Shown: positions 22,999 to 35,580, counted from the stretch's first letter. The stretch: DNA of 64,000 nucleotides from Mangifera indica (GCF_011075055.1 NC_058154.1:11726475-11790474), one strand, 5' to 3'. Notes: generated from the letters alone by a model not told the origin. Made by a program: numbers and translations.

Positions 22999-23931
22999 AC
23001 TTTTTGTGTTTCTCTTTTGATCTTTGAATGTTTGGAGCTAATGTATTTGGTATTTTCTACGGAAAGATGTTATTAGTGGTTATGATATTTGAGATCAATA
23101 AATCATATTAGCACTAATTTCCATTTGAGTTTAGCATGTAAAGTTGCATCTCATCTATAAATTTCATTGGAGCCTTCTTTATTGTAAATGCATCTCATCT
23201 ATAAAGCTTATCATTAGTAAGTTAACCCTGCAACATTTGTTCATAATATAGCTTTAACCAAAAGCCCTAGAATAGAAGATCGAGACTTCTTTTTATGAGA
23301 GTTTTAGAAATTTACTTATTATTGCGAACCATTTCAACTTTCTCTCTTTTATACCTTGCCAGAAAGACACAAAATGTGTACTCGGTAAAATCTGTTGACT
23401 ACAGCAACACAAGGGAATCCTAAGGTCAACCGAAGATAGCAAGTACTTTTGATAAATCAAACAGGCTCATATACATTGAATGAATAATGCCCCAACAAAG
23501 AAAATTTGCCAACAAATGGAATTCTGAAACAACTGAACCAGTGCCATATCCTTTTACCCTGCTCTACCGACCCGTAACTAAATGGCCGCAGTCAACACAT
23601 ACTCAAAGTTAACAGGACTGCAATGACATAAACCAAGGATTTGCTTTCAACTGTGGATGAACATGCACAAACACATTTTTTTGCCCACATCAACTGTCCT
23701 TATTCTCATTTACCTTGAAAGATGGCACATAATATTCTCATGGGAAAAATGGCTTAAAAGCTTAACATATATCCATGAACATCATAACGGTGTAGGATGG
23801 CAAAAGTGGAAAAGGAGATATATGATACCTTTTTGCACTTTATCTTTTGGGTATCCACGAATGACATTTTGATTCAATACAATTTTATTGGAAGAGGAAA
23901 CATCATGCTAAGTATCAACTCCAACTGATGA
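22999..23931. other. 3' flank of RLP-A and spacer to VPS22 copy 2
   Basis: This stretch appears identical by eye to 97-1029. AATAAA is at 23097-23102. No gene is present. Confidence 0.6.
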
Positions 23932-24989
23932 GGTGATTGAAGACACACAGGAGAACCAATACCGTCGTCTGCCATCTCTGTGGCCAATCATAGCAAGACC
24001 TTTATATATAAATCTAACAGTAAGGATTTATGAGTCCAATGCATCCAACCATACAAGTGACCAACATAAGCAAAAAAATGTATATATATTTAGTAGTACA
24101 AAATATGAAGGCCAATGATAGCAAGAACTTACGTCTAACAACCATCAAGTGCATCAATGGCACAACCAGTTGTCCACGAAAGCCATCTCTCTACCTCATC
24201 AACGGTTACAAAACCTTGAGCCTAAAAGAGCCAAAAGGTCAATGAACTCGGATATTTTTCAACTCGTAATACATTATTCCACCCAGAAGAGTAAAGAAAT
24301 ACAAATTTTTCATGTTTTTGCAGACATTCCAAAAAGAATTCTGAATATGGAATCGTATAAAGAAAATGGTTATAACCTGGGCCAACTTCAAACTTTGATT
24401 ATGGTCTTTGTTCAACTCAGTAGGAACAGAGCGGACAAGCTTTTTCTTTCCAGCGGAAATCACCTCAAAACCACTACCCATTACCTGGATAAATTTAAGC
24501 ATTGGGTGTTTATTTATCAATCACCATAATTTCATCAACATGAAATGTACCCAAAATACGCTTAATTTCATTACCTTCAGCTTACTTATGGCACGCACAC
24601 AGTCATCCTCAGATGCAGCTTCACGATCACTTTTTCGCCTCTGCCGGAGGAGATTGCAGATTGCAAATTTCAGTCGTTCCTTCAAAAATAAACTAATAAC
24701 AAGATCAAGTAATAGGCAATTTACTAAAGGGAGTCTTAGAGAGGCAATTTACATGCATCCAGAATTTTTTCATCATATACATAACATCACACCTTAAAAA
24801 ACTATTGTCATGACTCATGAGATATGGACCGATATTAAATATGACACTAACCAAGTTCATAATAGAAATCACCAATCTCTAATAGCTCTGCCCAGAAACT
24901 CTTATTTGACGCCAAGGGATCCACTCCAACTTTTGCACACGTCATGAAACTGTGACCTGAATGTGGGGTTCTTGCGTAGATCATTCTGC
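23932..24989 (-). pseudogene. VPS22: VPS22/SNF8 pseudogene, copy 2
   Basis: The same exon series as in copy 1 is present with few substitutions: the [15 protein letters not shown] exon ends at about 24989, then [15 protein letters not shown], then [38 protein letters not shown] (the Val in DEV context is kept, unlike TLDEV in copy 1), and GHRDGRRRYWF. N-terminal exons are missing as in copy 1. It is not expressible as a full protein. Confidence 0.8.
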
Positions 24990-25944
24990 ATCAACCCATT
25001 TCAACTATTAGCTCAAATCATATTTTTCATTATGTGATATTCAGCAATAGATGATGTTAATATATCCATCAATCAAAAATCATATTTTTCAGGATTTGTT
25101 CTACCCTGAATTCAGTTACTTTCGTTTTAATTCATTATAGAGAAAGAATACTCTGTTACTGGGATGCTTGTAACCTTTTCAGGACACTGGCTGTTTCTGG
25201 GCAATGCCAAAACCTTAATCATTGAATCATGTGGATGTCACCAGTAGGATCACAAATTATTCTAACATAAGATTCTTTCCTCATATTTGAGACTATAAAG
25301 ATATCCTTGATTACATGGTTAGACAGGAAGAAATATATGATAAAGATTTTCCCATTATAGGAACAGACATCCATCTAAACTTGGATCCGGATGGCTCACC
25401 CAAAACAAGATCTAGCACTTTTTGGCTAGCCCATAGGTTCACCTAGGTTTTAACTCAAGGGTCTAACTTCTTTTAGCTCAACCCGTCATGCTCAAACAGG
25501 TCTTGGATCAAGAGACTCTGATACCATATTAGAAATTTGGGACCTGTTAGACTTGGAGTGTGGATAACATCATTATTATTTATGAGCTTTAACTTATTTT
25601 GGGTTCCAATTGTTAAAATGACTTAATCCAATCTAATCCAACAAATCAGACCATTTTTTACTTGTATGTAATTTATTATCATGTTTATTGCCACAATATG
25701 TTTTCCTCCTTTGATTTGTATTCAATTACCGTTATGTTCCTTCTAGCTATGGCTTATGGGTAAGTATTTTCCAAGGTATTGTGAAATTTGTCTTCTATTA
25801 GTATACATTTGCATAAAGTTTTATTCTGTGGATTAATTATTGATTTCCATAAAAAGAGCAAATTATTAATTTGCCTTGATGTTTACATTCTTATTATTTC
25901 CATATATGCTTGAGAGACTTCCATTGCATAAAGGTGCTTACAGG
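24990..25944. other. Spacer between VPS22 and the solo LTR, copy 2
   Basis: No gene is seen. The sequence corresponds to 2087-3032, but beyond about 25190 it differs at many more positions from copy 1 than copy 1 differs from copy 3. Confidence 0.5.
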
Positions 25945-26306
25945 TGTTAAAACGCATGAGAGTTTGCTTTGAAATTTGAAGCTGATGTTTACAAAAAGGG
26001 AAGCACATGTTTTATTTGAAAAAGTCTTAGGTAGACTTAGTATTTGATATTTGTTCAGATCAGATTCTTGCTCCTTAATTTTCTGATTTTCAGTTAGTAA
26101 AGTAGTGCCAATAAAATCTGATAGCAGTTGAGATTTATTAGAATTTTAGTTTGGTTGTAAGCCGATAAATAGGCATTCTCATTTCTGAAATAAAAACTAT
26201 TGTGCCTTCCTTCAATATTTTAACTCTCAATTTCCTTTGTTATTTTCTTCAAAATACTATATTTTTAGTTTATTATAGAAAATCTAAATTTGCCAACATT
26301 ACAACA
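25945..26306 (+). mobile_element. Solo LTR (362 bp)
   Basis: The element starts TGTTAAAACGCATGAG and ends CATTACAACA, with the direct repeat ACAGG at 25940-25944 and 26307-26311. The uninterrupted site TTACAGGTACATG is present at 3036 and 45112. A TATA-like GATAAATAGGC and a downstream AAATAAAA suggest plus orientation. Confidence 0.88.
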
Positions 26307-26372
26307 ACAGGTACATGCTCTACTACTCTACTGTGAGGTAGGATTTGCTGTGGGTCTTTGCTGCTTGTTCTA

Positions 26373-27295
26373 TGTGATACCCTTAGGCGAATCCCACATC
26401 GACAAAGCACGGGAGAGATGCTGGGTCTGTGTGTGCTCTGTCTATGGATCCCACATTGGTTAGTGATGGGAGAATTGAATTGGTTAAATAGCCTGTGAGC
26501 TCTTTAACTGTTAAGACGCGTTTTGGGTTGTAAAGCCCAGAAGCAAACCCATGATGGACTGTGTGTCCAAAGTGGACAATATCTTAACAGTGGGCCGGGT
26601 TATTGGACCTGGAGTGTTACAAATGGTATCAGAGCAACTCCGCGTGTCCTCTTGAACGATGGTGGGGCAAACCTCAGCGAGGACGCTGAGTCCCGTAAGG
26701 GGGGGTGTATGTGATACCCTTAGGCGAATCCCACATCGACAAAGCACGGGAGAGATGCTGGGTCTGTGTGTGCTCTGTCTATGGATCCCACATTGGTTAG
26801 TGATGGGAGAATTGAATTGGTTAAATAGCCTGTGAGCTCCTTAACTGTTAAGACGCGTTTTGGGTTGCAAAGCCCAGAAGCAAACCCATGATGGACTGTG
26901 TGTCCAAAGTGGACAATATCTTAACAGTGGGCCGGGTTATTGGACCTGGGGTGTTACAAATGGTATCAGAGCAACTCCGCGTGTCCTCTTGAACGATGGT
27001 GGGGCAAACCTCAGCGAGGACGCTGAGTCCCGTAAGGGGGGGTGTATGTGATACCCTTAGGCGAATCCCACATCGACAAAGCACGGGAGAGATGCTGGGT
27101 CTGTGTGTGCTCTGTCTTTGGATCCCACATTGGTTAGTGGTGGGAGAATTGAATTGGTTAAATAGCCTGTGAGCTCCTTAACTGTTAAGACGCGTTTTGG
27201 GTTGCAAAGCCCAAAAGCAAACCCATGATGGACTGTGTGTCCAAAGTGGACAATATCTTAACAGTGGGCCGGGTTATTGGACCTGGGATGTTACA
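26373..27295 (+). mobile_element. Tandem TRIM element: three 249-bp LTRs, two internal segments
   Basis: Three near-identical LTRs (26373-26621, 26710-26958, 27047-27295), each TGTGATACCC...GTTACA, alternate with two 88-bp internal segments. Each internal segment starts with the initiator-Met-tRNA primer site TGGTATCAGAGC (26624-26635; repeated 337 bp later) and ends with a purine tract TAAGGGGGGG. The whole is flanked by TTCTA at 26368-26372 and 27296-27300. The empty site survives as GCTTGGTCTACCTAC at about 3093 and 45170. No gag or pol is present. This is the structure of a terminal-repeat retrotransposon in miniature, in a tandem form made by recombination between LTRs. Confidence 0.92.
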
Positions 27296-27300
27296 TTCTA

Positions 27301-27713
27301 CCTACTTTATAGCATGAATGTTAGTAAATTCTGCCATTTTGTACTATTTGTTTGATTAATCTGTTTGAATTTCTCATGCCAACGGAGCTTTGTGGGATAT
27401 GAGAATAGGCATTTTGTTGATTTTATACCCGTTGATTCTTAGTGTCATATGCTGTTGATTGACTTGTGCATAAAATTTCAGAGCTTATTGCTCGTTCATC
27501 ATGTGGTTATTAACTGTGTGTGAAGTATTTTTATAGCTTCTTTTGTGTATGATAGACTGGTCAGCAGTACTGACATTTCTAGTTTAGGCTTTCCAACTAA
27601 ACATGGCCATTTGCAATAAAGACCTTGAAGCCCACTTTCTGAAGTCTTATTTTAGGATGTTCTTTCTGATCAGATGGAATTATCACTTATTTTCATGTAT
27701 TAACTGTGTTAGA
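27301..27713. other. Spacer after the TRIM, PRP40A intron
   Basis: This corresponds to 3100-3315 at its left. After GTTCATCATGTGG the sequence departs from copies 1 and 3 and leads into the WW-domain exons. No gene is seen. Confidence 0.45.
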
Positions 27714-28322
27714 GGGCTGATGCATCAACTGGCTGGAAGGAATTTACTAGTCCTGATAAAAAGAAAGTAAGCAATCCTATATAATTTCCTTTGAACTATT
27801 CATTCATAAGCTTTGCAAGTTAAATAGTTATTCATTTTGATTCGATCTTATTTTTTACTGTTCTGCAGGCATTACTACAACAAATTTACCAAGCAATCAA
27901 AATGGTCAATACCAGATGAGTTGAAGGTGTTTCCCGTATGCTGACTTGTGAACTTATCATTCCTTCAAATATTTGTAGAATCTTTCATTTTCTTGAATAT
28001 TTTTAAAATGCTTATCATTCCTTTGAATATTTTGTTGAAATCTTTCATTTTCCTGATCATTTTTAAAATGTCCCTCTAGTTAGCCCGTGAAAAGCAGAAA
28101 AGCTTCCCATGAAAGGAACAATGCTAGAAGCATCCGCTAATTCTCAACCACTTGCTTCTATTCCTTCTTCTGTGGTTCAAGCACCATCTAGTGTTGATAA
28201 CTCTTCTTGTTCTATTCAAGAGGTAGCATCCAGCCCAGAGGCTGTTGGCAACATACAACCTGCAGCAGCTTCTGGATCATTAGAATTACCCATTGTAGCT
28301 TCTCCTTTCTCAGCCAAAATTA
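27714..28322 (+). pseudogene. PRP40A: PRP40A pseudogene, WW-domain and linker exons
   Basis: Exon about 27714-27766 encodes RADASTGWKEFTSPDKKK, the first half of a PRP40 WW domain. Exon about 27869-27928 encodes HYYNKFTKQSKWSIPDELK, the second half with the second Trp of the fold. Exon 28081-28322 starts AREKQKS and, after a frameshift, continues with LEASANSQPLASIPSSVVQ and further Ser/Ala-rich linker typical of plant PRP40A. The exon stops at about 28322, where it joins RLP-B sequence in the opposite orientation. The FF exons found in copies 1 and 3 are absent. Confidence 0.82.
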
Positions 28323-30828
28323 ACTACCTTTAACTCTGTACAATTTTTAAGAGATAAAGGGACTGCTCCAGAGAGGTTGTTCTTGCGAAAATGAAGGGAC
28401 TCGAGAAAAGTCAAAGTTCCCATTGAGACAGGAAGGACACCACTGAAGTTATTGTTATCCAAATTCAGAACAGACAAGCATTGGAAATTCATCCAGCAAT
28501 CAGACAACTCTCCATGTAAAAGATTATATCGAAGGTTGAGAATTCGAGTTGCCCTTGACTCATTTTTCCCAGAACACAAAAAGTGGGACATAGATCCTGA
28601 CAAACTATTATTGGTAAGATCTAACTGAACCAGATTGGAGGATACCAGAGGCAACACACCAGAAAATTTATTAGAACTCAAGTCAAGATACTGCAATCTG
28701 GTGACCTTAGTAAAATTCGGAATCTCCCTGCGGATTTGGTTGTGGGAGAGATTTAAGAAATCAAATTGGTGGATAGATTTCCAAAACCACTCAGGCATTG
28801 TATCTGAAATTCCTGCATTTGATAAATCCAGAGAATGTAAATATTTTTGTGAGTGAACCCATGAATGAAATCGAAGCCCTAAGTAACAAGATCCCAACAC
28901 TAAATATTCAGGCTGAAAAGAAGGAACCCAATCAGGGCTAACTTTCAGCACCAATGAGTTTTGCAGTAAACCAGCGTAGCCTTGTGAGATTAGTAAAGTG
29001 AATCTGAGAAAGAGTTCCATTCAATTGATTATAGGAAATATCTAGGTAGGTCTTCTAATGAAGAGAGTTCTCCTAAAGAAGATGGAATAGGACCAGAAAT
29101 GGAGTTGTCATGCAAATAAAGAAACTGCAGACTTTTAAATTGCCCAAGTTGATCGGTAATCTGACCACAAAGTTGATTGTAACTTAAATCTAATGACTCC
29201 AGTCTCTCAGAAACACATGTAGAGAGAATATCTAAGATCTCAGACATCTCTTGACTCAATCGAAGCATTGTCAGAAAAATTGAGTGCAAGTTGCAAAGTC
29301 TTCCAAATGATTTTGGAATTTTTCCTTTAAATCTATTGATGGAAAGATCAAGGAAATTGAGGGAAGTCAAGTTTCCAATAGCAGTAGAAATTGTACCTTG
29401 CAGCATATTCCATCTTAAACCAAGATGCTTAAGATGGTTAAATTTGTACAACCAAGCGGGCATTGAAGAATTGAAACTATCGTCAGATAAATAAAGAAAC
29501 TCAAGAGAAGTCAAGTTTGAAGTCCAGTGGAATCGGACCTTGGAAATAATTAGATCTTAAATTAAGGTATACTAAATTACCAAGACTGAAAACCCAAGAA
29601 GAAATCGAAATGTTCAATTGGTTGTAAGAAAGATCAAGTTCGGGCAGAGATGAAAAATGTGCACTGGTTATAGCAGGAAACTGACCAAGTTGACAATTGT
29701 GCAATCGTAACACTACCAGAGAAGGGAGTGTATTTATCACCTTCAACCAGTTATCATTGACTCTGCTAAGATTCACACGAAGTCCAAATCCAGATACTTC
29801 AACGATGAAAGATGAGACAACCACCAAAATTTCTCAATGTATGAATAAAAGTTGCCACCGAGGTCAAGATACTGCAGATTAGAGGATTTCCAAGTTGGTG
29901 AGGAACCCTTCCATGGAATCCGTTGTCAGAGAGACTAAGATATCTTAATTCCTCAATTGAACCAAGAAATACAGGTATCTGAATTCCTTCAAAATTATTA
30001 TTGCTCAAGTCCAAGGTGTTGATTTTTAATGGAGATTTGTATGCAAAGAAAGCATGAAAAAGTGCAAAAAAAGAGGAGAGAAAAGGAAAAAACAGAGAGC
30101 TGGAACGGAAGAAGTTTTTGGCTGTGAAAAGTCACCTTTTTCTATTCTTTTTCATACATTTATATTTACACCAGTTCCACTAAATTCATGTACAACAGCA
30201 GTTTAAAATAAGCTTACCCATACAATTTCTTACAAGCTAACCAAACCTTCATTATCAAAGTACACCAAACACAACTACTACAATTTTGGTTTGGTTGCAG
30301 TCTAACCAAAAGCATTACGAAATGGTTAAGTAAGTTTGTCATCACTTAAAGGCTACAAAAATAATCCACATCAGCTTTAACTTTCTACACCAAAACCATC
30401 TTCAAAAAATCAGAATTTTCCAGCAGCCAACTTCACTGCTCCATAACTTCATCACAAGGAAACCAAATGCTTCAAATCAAGCAAAGAGGGATTTATATTT
30501 CCTCCCAACATTGACCTCAGATAAGCATCATATTCAACCTCAGATGCATGATCTTTCAAAGCAGGATTTCTAAGGTTAACTCAAGAACATGGCGTGTCAA
30601 GTTGTCACAGACAACACCAGCCCATTCGCAACAATCTCCATCACCTTTCCAAGAGCCAAGCCAGTTGGTAGGATCTATGAGGTCATTTTTGAAACTTAAA
30701 AGTGCTTCTCTCTCACTTTGTATGCAACCTAGGAAAGAGCTTCCATTGCAGAAGCAAATGTTGATGGTTGCAATGGAAGCTAACTGCAGGAAAAGTGCTA
30801 CAAGAACAGTGCTCATGATTGGTTTCAT
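28323..30828 (-). pseudogene. RLP-B pseudogene, copy 2 (C-terminal part missing, solo LTR inside)
   Basis: From the right, the N-terminus starts at 30828 (MKPIMSTVLVALFLQLASIA), followed by the LRR N-cap (GCIQSEREALLSFKNDLIDP and DGDCCEWAGVVCDN). A one-base deletion near 30579 shifts the frame. A solo LTR splits the second LRR, and further frameshifts occur near 29830, 29515 and 29025. The ectodomain runs to about LSLKNCTELKVVNFG, then is cut at 28322 by the junction with PRP40A; the island, cap and membrane segment are gone. TATA at about 30858-30865 is TATTTAGA on +, one change from copy 3. Confidence 0.87.
30017..30454 (-). mobile_element. Solo LTR of the 50220 copia family
   Basis: A 438-bp block starting TGTTGATTTTTAATGG and ending AACTTCATCA is flanked by CAAGG at 30012-30016 and 30455-30459 inside an RLP-B LRR codon stretch. 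The intact RLP-B sequence at the homologous site (55358-55364) is uninterrupted. It resembles both LTRs of the complete copia at 50220-55136, which is minus-strand, so this copy is also minus. Confidence 0.9.
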
Positions 30829-32613
30829 AACATGGGAGCGTTCGAAACGGAGTACTATATATTTAGAGTTAACATATAGCAAAGTCCATACACTAGGAAA
30901 CTTCTAAGATAAAATCAAACAAGCTATAGTTTGTTTTGATATAATAATATTAATATCATATCTCCTCATATTTCATTGTCATGACTTTTTGAAGAGTAGC
31001 AGAGAGTAGAAGCCTTTTACAATTATTTAGTTTGAATATATGACCTGACGCATAGAAATTTTTTAAAGTTATAACCACTCTTTCATTCAGCTCAAAATTT
31101 GAAGTTGCATATGTTGAACAAGGGTGATGCTTACAAAATAATAATTTTATTAGTGTTGAAAAATTACAAAGTTGTACAAACTCACACTTACACAAAAACT
31201 CACACCACTCACTCACAGAACAATAATTTTGAATTCATTTCATCTATAAAGCTTACCCTTAGCAAGTCAAGCCTCCTTTTAACAGTATAAACAATTGAAA
31301 TTAATAAATTCGTGTTATCTATAAATTTCATTCTAGCCTTCTTTATTTTAAATTCATTTTATCTATAAAGCTTATCCTTAAGTTAAGCCTACAATATGAC
31401 CTGAAACTATAAAGATAATCTTCAATATATGATGAATATTTTCATGCTTCAAGGACATATGCTTCTTCTCCTTTAATATGACCTGATTCTAGTTCTTTCC
31501 CTTTAATATGAGCTTAATTAATAAATATTAGAATATAAACCCATGGTTCATTTGTCAATAGGTCCTTGTTTATTCAACTCGAAAGTTTGAATAATCCTGA
31601 CGGGGAATTATTTATGGAATCTTGCCTAGGTAGAAGTTAGAAAAATCAAGGGAAATTGAAATTTTTACCATTATATGTACATACAAATTTATCACATTTT
31701 TTAAAAATTAAACATTTATACTACAAAGATAGCATAATGCATAAATTACTTTTATCTTTAACCTTGAATAAAAGTAGAGTTGGCGAGATTGCCAACTCGC
31801 CAACCTATTATCCCATAGACACACAATTCAAAATTTGAGTTCATTCTTGATTTTTTTCGATTAAAACCTTTTATTATCACCCACCAAATCATAAATCTAA
31901 CTAAAAAAATCCAACTACCAATAATCAACCATCCAGAATTTGAGTCCATTATTGATATCTTTACACGGACAAAAGAAATATGCTCACAGGATATATGATA
32001 GAAATGCAAGAGTTTTTGTGTGATTAAATAATAGAGAGATTGATGTTCACACGTGAACAAGAACCACCAACAATAACTGATCAAATAAGGGGTGTTTTTG
32101 AAATTCTTCTCAATTTGTGGTAAAAAATTTTATATGTCTATATGTGTGGTAATTTTGTATATAAGGTTGATTTTTTTGGCAAAAATTTCAATATTCCAAA
32201 AATCAAACCCTTTCTATGTTTGTCTTCTTTTAGTTGTCTTGAAGTCCACTCTGTTCAGGGGACCTACTCCATTAACATGTATTGGAAAATTCTTGTAAAT
32301 TTAGGTCCAGGTTTTGATGGGTCTAATCAGTCAATCATATCGATGATATCACCATGAAATCAATGACATAAATAAAATTATATATAGTTATATATTAAAT
32401 ATATATTGTGTTGTTTTTTAAGAAGCAAGAAAACAATAAAATTATCTACACATTTCATGTTTGAAGACCTCTCCTTTGCAGTAAATTGATTTACAACATC
32501 CAATGAAATATTTAATATCTTTTCGTTCTCCAAAATGCTGTTCTTTTTTAATTGACTTGGAGTCTACTCTATTAAGGGTTCTTGCTAAAATTACAGGTAC
32601 TTGAAGATTCCTG
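30829..32613. repeat. Region upstream of RLP-B copy 2, gene-free
   Basis: No gene is seen. It matches 55731-57400 closely: the RLP-B promoter, a CTCACAC-rich patch at 31170-31220, several ATAAAGCTTATCCTTA repeats (31240, 31370), then a flank repeat. After about 32450 a deletion relative to 57400-58780 joins it to sequence matching 58780. Confidence 0.55.
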
Positions 32614-32618
32614 AAAAT

Positions 32619-33131
32619 TGTTAGTTTCAGATTAGGTTTTATTAAGAATGCTTTATTCAAGAATTACAATATTAGTAAACCGGATTAGCAAGAAATGAAG
32701 AATAAAATCAGCATCAGAAATCAACAAGATAACACAAGAAATACTTGGTTCAAGTTTTGATTTGAAACCCTATATCCAAGGCAGAGACAAGGCTCTAGTC
32801 GAATCCACTATTAAACATAAGCAAATACAACTTACACAACCCTCCGATTGACACCACACACGACTACTATATGCCATGAAACGAAGTACCAAACCAAGCC
32901 TTCATCAAGACTCAAGACACTTACTCAACTGGAGAAAACCAGAGGATTTCTCCCTAGTTCAACTAAATCACAAAAACACAACCCTAATTTTAGAGAACAG
33001 AGGAACAATAAGGAAGTCGGCCAAAATACACACACCTGCGCTAACCCCTAATAAGACACATTATACACTTAGGTTAAACACCTAATAAAAAGACTAAATT
33101 ACCCTCTAACACATTTAAGCCACATTTTACA
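32619..33131 (-). mobile_element. Solo LTR (513 bp)
   Basis: The element starts TGTTAGTTTCAGATTAGG and ends GCCACATTTTACA, flanked by AAAAT at 32614-32618 and 33132-33136. The homologous locus near 58935 reads straight through (CCTGGAAAATAATTTGC). On the minus strand it begins TGTAAAATGTGGC and contains a GAATAAAGC poly(A)-like signal near its end, so minus orientation is likely. Small open frames inside are not genes. Confidence 0.85.
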
Positions 33132-33136
33132 AAAAT

Positions 33137-33543
33137 AATTTGCAATTTTTCAAACTGAGAAAATATTCTATGAAGTCATGAAAGAAAGTTAGAAAATTCA
33201 AAGTTTGATTTCGTTGTCCTCTTTTAAATGACTTGGAGTACACTCTGATAATGGGGCTTACTAAAACTAGAAGTATTTGCATCTTTTCCGAATTGTGTAA
33301 TTAGATTTTATTGATCATGTGTTAGGTACTGATAGCAATGTCAATTGACTTAGAAGTCAAAACCTTCACTTATTTTTCCTTGTAATTAATTGACAAAGAG
33401 AGCACAGGATTAAATATCACTGAAATCTTGCTACACTAATAAAGAGCAAGAAACTTCATGGAGCTTTCCTACTAATTGTTTGGATTTGAATGGTTCCCAT
33501 GTTAAGCTAGCAAAAAACTGTATAAATATCAAAAAGCTGTATA
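33137..33543 (+). promoter_or_regulatory. RLP-A promoter fused to an internal RLP-A fragment
   Basis: 154-bp-type flank units are followed by the RLP-A proximal promoter with TATAAATA at 33521-33528. A short duplication repeats AAAGCTGTATAAA, and then sequence equal to the middle of the RLP-A coding region begins (CAATTTAACGGAACC). The signal peptide and N-terminal LRR coding are deleted. The same fusion is at 59200-59350. Confidence 0.65.
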
Positions 33544-35101
33544 AACAATTTAACGGAACCCTTTTTGAAATCCATTTTAAGAATCTCACAAGACTAATAG
33601 GGTCTGAAGCATCTAGAAATTCATCTAGAAATTCACTAATATTAAAAGCTGGTCCTCAATGGAGACCTCCGTTTAAACTTCTGTATTTAGGATTAGGTTC
33701 TTGTCATTTAGGGCCTCATTTTCCATCTTGGAATAGTTCAAAAAGGATTTTGATTTACCTTGATATATCCAACTCAAACATTTTTGACACTACTCCACAA
33801 TATTTGTTTAAATTTCCAACAACATTTTTAAATCTCTCGCACAACAAACTCTATGGGGAGATTCCGAATTTAATCCAGTTAACTCAACTTGATTTACTTG
33901 ATTTGAATTCAAATAATCTAACAGGTCCTTTACCTCTCATACCCTAAAAAACGTATGTACTTGATCTTCCCAAATGCTTTGTCAGGATCAATTTTTCATG
34001 TTCTGTGTAATGAGATGATTAAGTCCAAAAGTTTGATGCAAATATTCACCCTTAGTTATAACTTTTTGTCGGGGGAATTACTTGATTGCTGAATGAATTG
34101 ACAACAATTAGAAGTCTTAAATTTAGATAACAACAGATTTAGTGGAACTCTTCCTACTTTAATTTCTTTTCAGTCATTAAACCTTTGAAAAAACAACAAT
34201 TTTGGGAAAATACCTTTATCACTTTAGAATTGTATAGATTAGTTAACTTGATCTCAGTGAAAATGAGTTTGTTAGAAATGTCCCTGCATGGATAGGACAA
34301 AGATTCTCAAGGACAAAGTAGCATGGAAACTCATAATGGGATGTGTTTCCATGTTTCGGAAATGTTTCCATTTCCAAAACTCCCCAAAACTTGTACAAAA
34401 TATTTCAAGTTATTTTGAAATTTTTGAAAAATTTTGAAACATGTTTCCTTAAAAGAAAAATTATGAAATTGATTAAATATACATCTTTTGTATTTTCAAA
34501 CTTGAAATATTTTTAAATCTTATACTGAATTCACCTCCTCTCCACTCTTCAATGTGTTAATCATCTTCTCCCCAGCATGTTATATAAATTGGTATGTATT
34601 TTTTTTTTTTAAATATCTACATGTACTTACTTAAGAACAATTTAAAATAGGTTTTATGATTATATTTTATGGTATTTTTTCTCTTCATTTTTTTATTATT
34701 TATTTTTATATTATACAAGTTTATGTATTTTTGTTATAAAAATTTGGTATTTATAAAAAAAAAAACTTTATATTTTTCATATTTATAAGTTTCCCCATGT
34801 TTTTGTTTCCTATATTTTTAAAAAAATGTGTTTCCATGTTTCCGTTTTTGCCTTTCTACGTTTTCACATTTCCGTTTTCATGCTACATAGCTCAAGGGTA
34901 ATGATTCTCAGCTTTCGATCAAATAAGTTTCATGGCCTTTTACTGAGGGAACTTTGCCATCTCAGTTCACTACAAATCTTAGATTTGGCTAATAACAATT
35001 TATCTGGAAACATACCAAGGTGTATCAGTAACATCCGTGCCATGATGAAAGAGAATGAAATAGATAATTGGAATAAACTGAAATTATTTATGGAATCTTG
35101 A
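33544..35101 (+). pseudogene. RLP-A internal fragment split by a MITE, copy 2
   Basis: QFNGTLFEIHFKNLTRLIG starts LRRs equivalent to residues about 433-570 of the intact gene. The frame stays open to PLPLIP (33947). It then decays through the FLSGELPDCW region, meets the MITE at 34313, and resumes with MILSFRSNKFHGLLLRELCH and CISNIRAMMKENEIDNWN at about 34900-35101. An in-frame repeat of SSRN near 33610 marks a small duplication. It has no start, cap or membrane segment. Confidence 0.85.
34313..34890. mobile_element. hAT-like MITE inside RLP-A fragment, copy 2
   Basis: Same element and same insertion site as 7579-8159: CTCAAGG at 34306-34312 and 34891-34897, inverted ends GTAGCATGGAAAC and GTTTTCATGCTAC. 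Confidence 0.75.
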
Positions 35102-35580
35102 AAAGGCAGAAGTTAGAAAAATCAAACCCTTCATAGAAGTTAGAAATTTACAAGTATTTGAAATTTCTTGTAAATTTAGGTTGCCAATGCGAAAATCTAG
35201 GTCCAAGTCTTGATCAGTCGGTCGGGCATGTATGTCACCATAAAATCAATGGCATAGATAAAATTATATATAGTTATATATTAAATACATGTATTGAATA
35301 ACATAAAACGTAAATTTATCAAGTCTAGCGGTATTTGTAACCAATCACATGCAAGAAGAGTACCTTCATCCTTGATCTAACTGAATTGACCAGATACAAT
35401 TTGACCTATTCAACTCCAATCAGTCCAATCCAATGATTAAAATATGTTTTGCCCTTAGCTTAGATTGCCTAAACATCGGTTTCCAATCAAACTGGCTCAA
35501 CTGACTGGTCCCATCTGTGTTTTAAAACCATAACAATGATGTTGAAGAGCAATAAGCTCTCATGGAAGGAAACTACTATA
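35102..35580. repeat. Flank repeats, gene-free
   Basis: Nearly identical to 8371-8849. It includes the ATAAAATTATATATAGTTA / ACCAATCACATGCAAGAAGA segment. No gene is seen. Confidence 0.55.

Noticed and set aside
26373..26621. Cassandra-type TRIM with a 5S rRNA-like LTR
   Set aside because: The LTR lacks the 5S internal promoter stretch (no AAGTTAAGCGTGCTTGGGC-like box), so it is another TRIM family.
26511..27084. Pairs of 63-78-codon open frames repeated at 337-bp spacing
   Set aside because: They lie in the LTRs and interiors of the tandem TRIM on both strands; their repetition follows the element, not a gene.
30548..30907. Plus-strand 119-codon frame
   Set aside because: Antisense shadow of the RLP-B N-terminal exon.
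32848..33085. Overlapping short open frames
   Set aside because: They lie inside the 513-bp solo LTR and are absent from the paralogous site.
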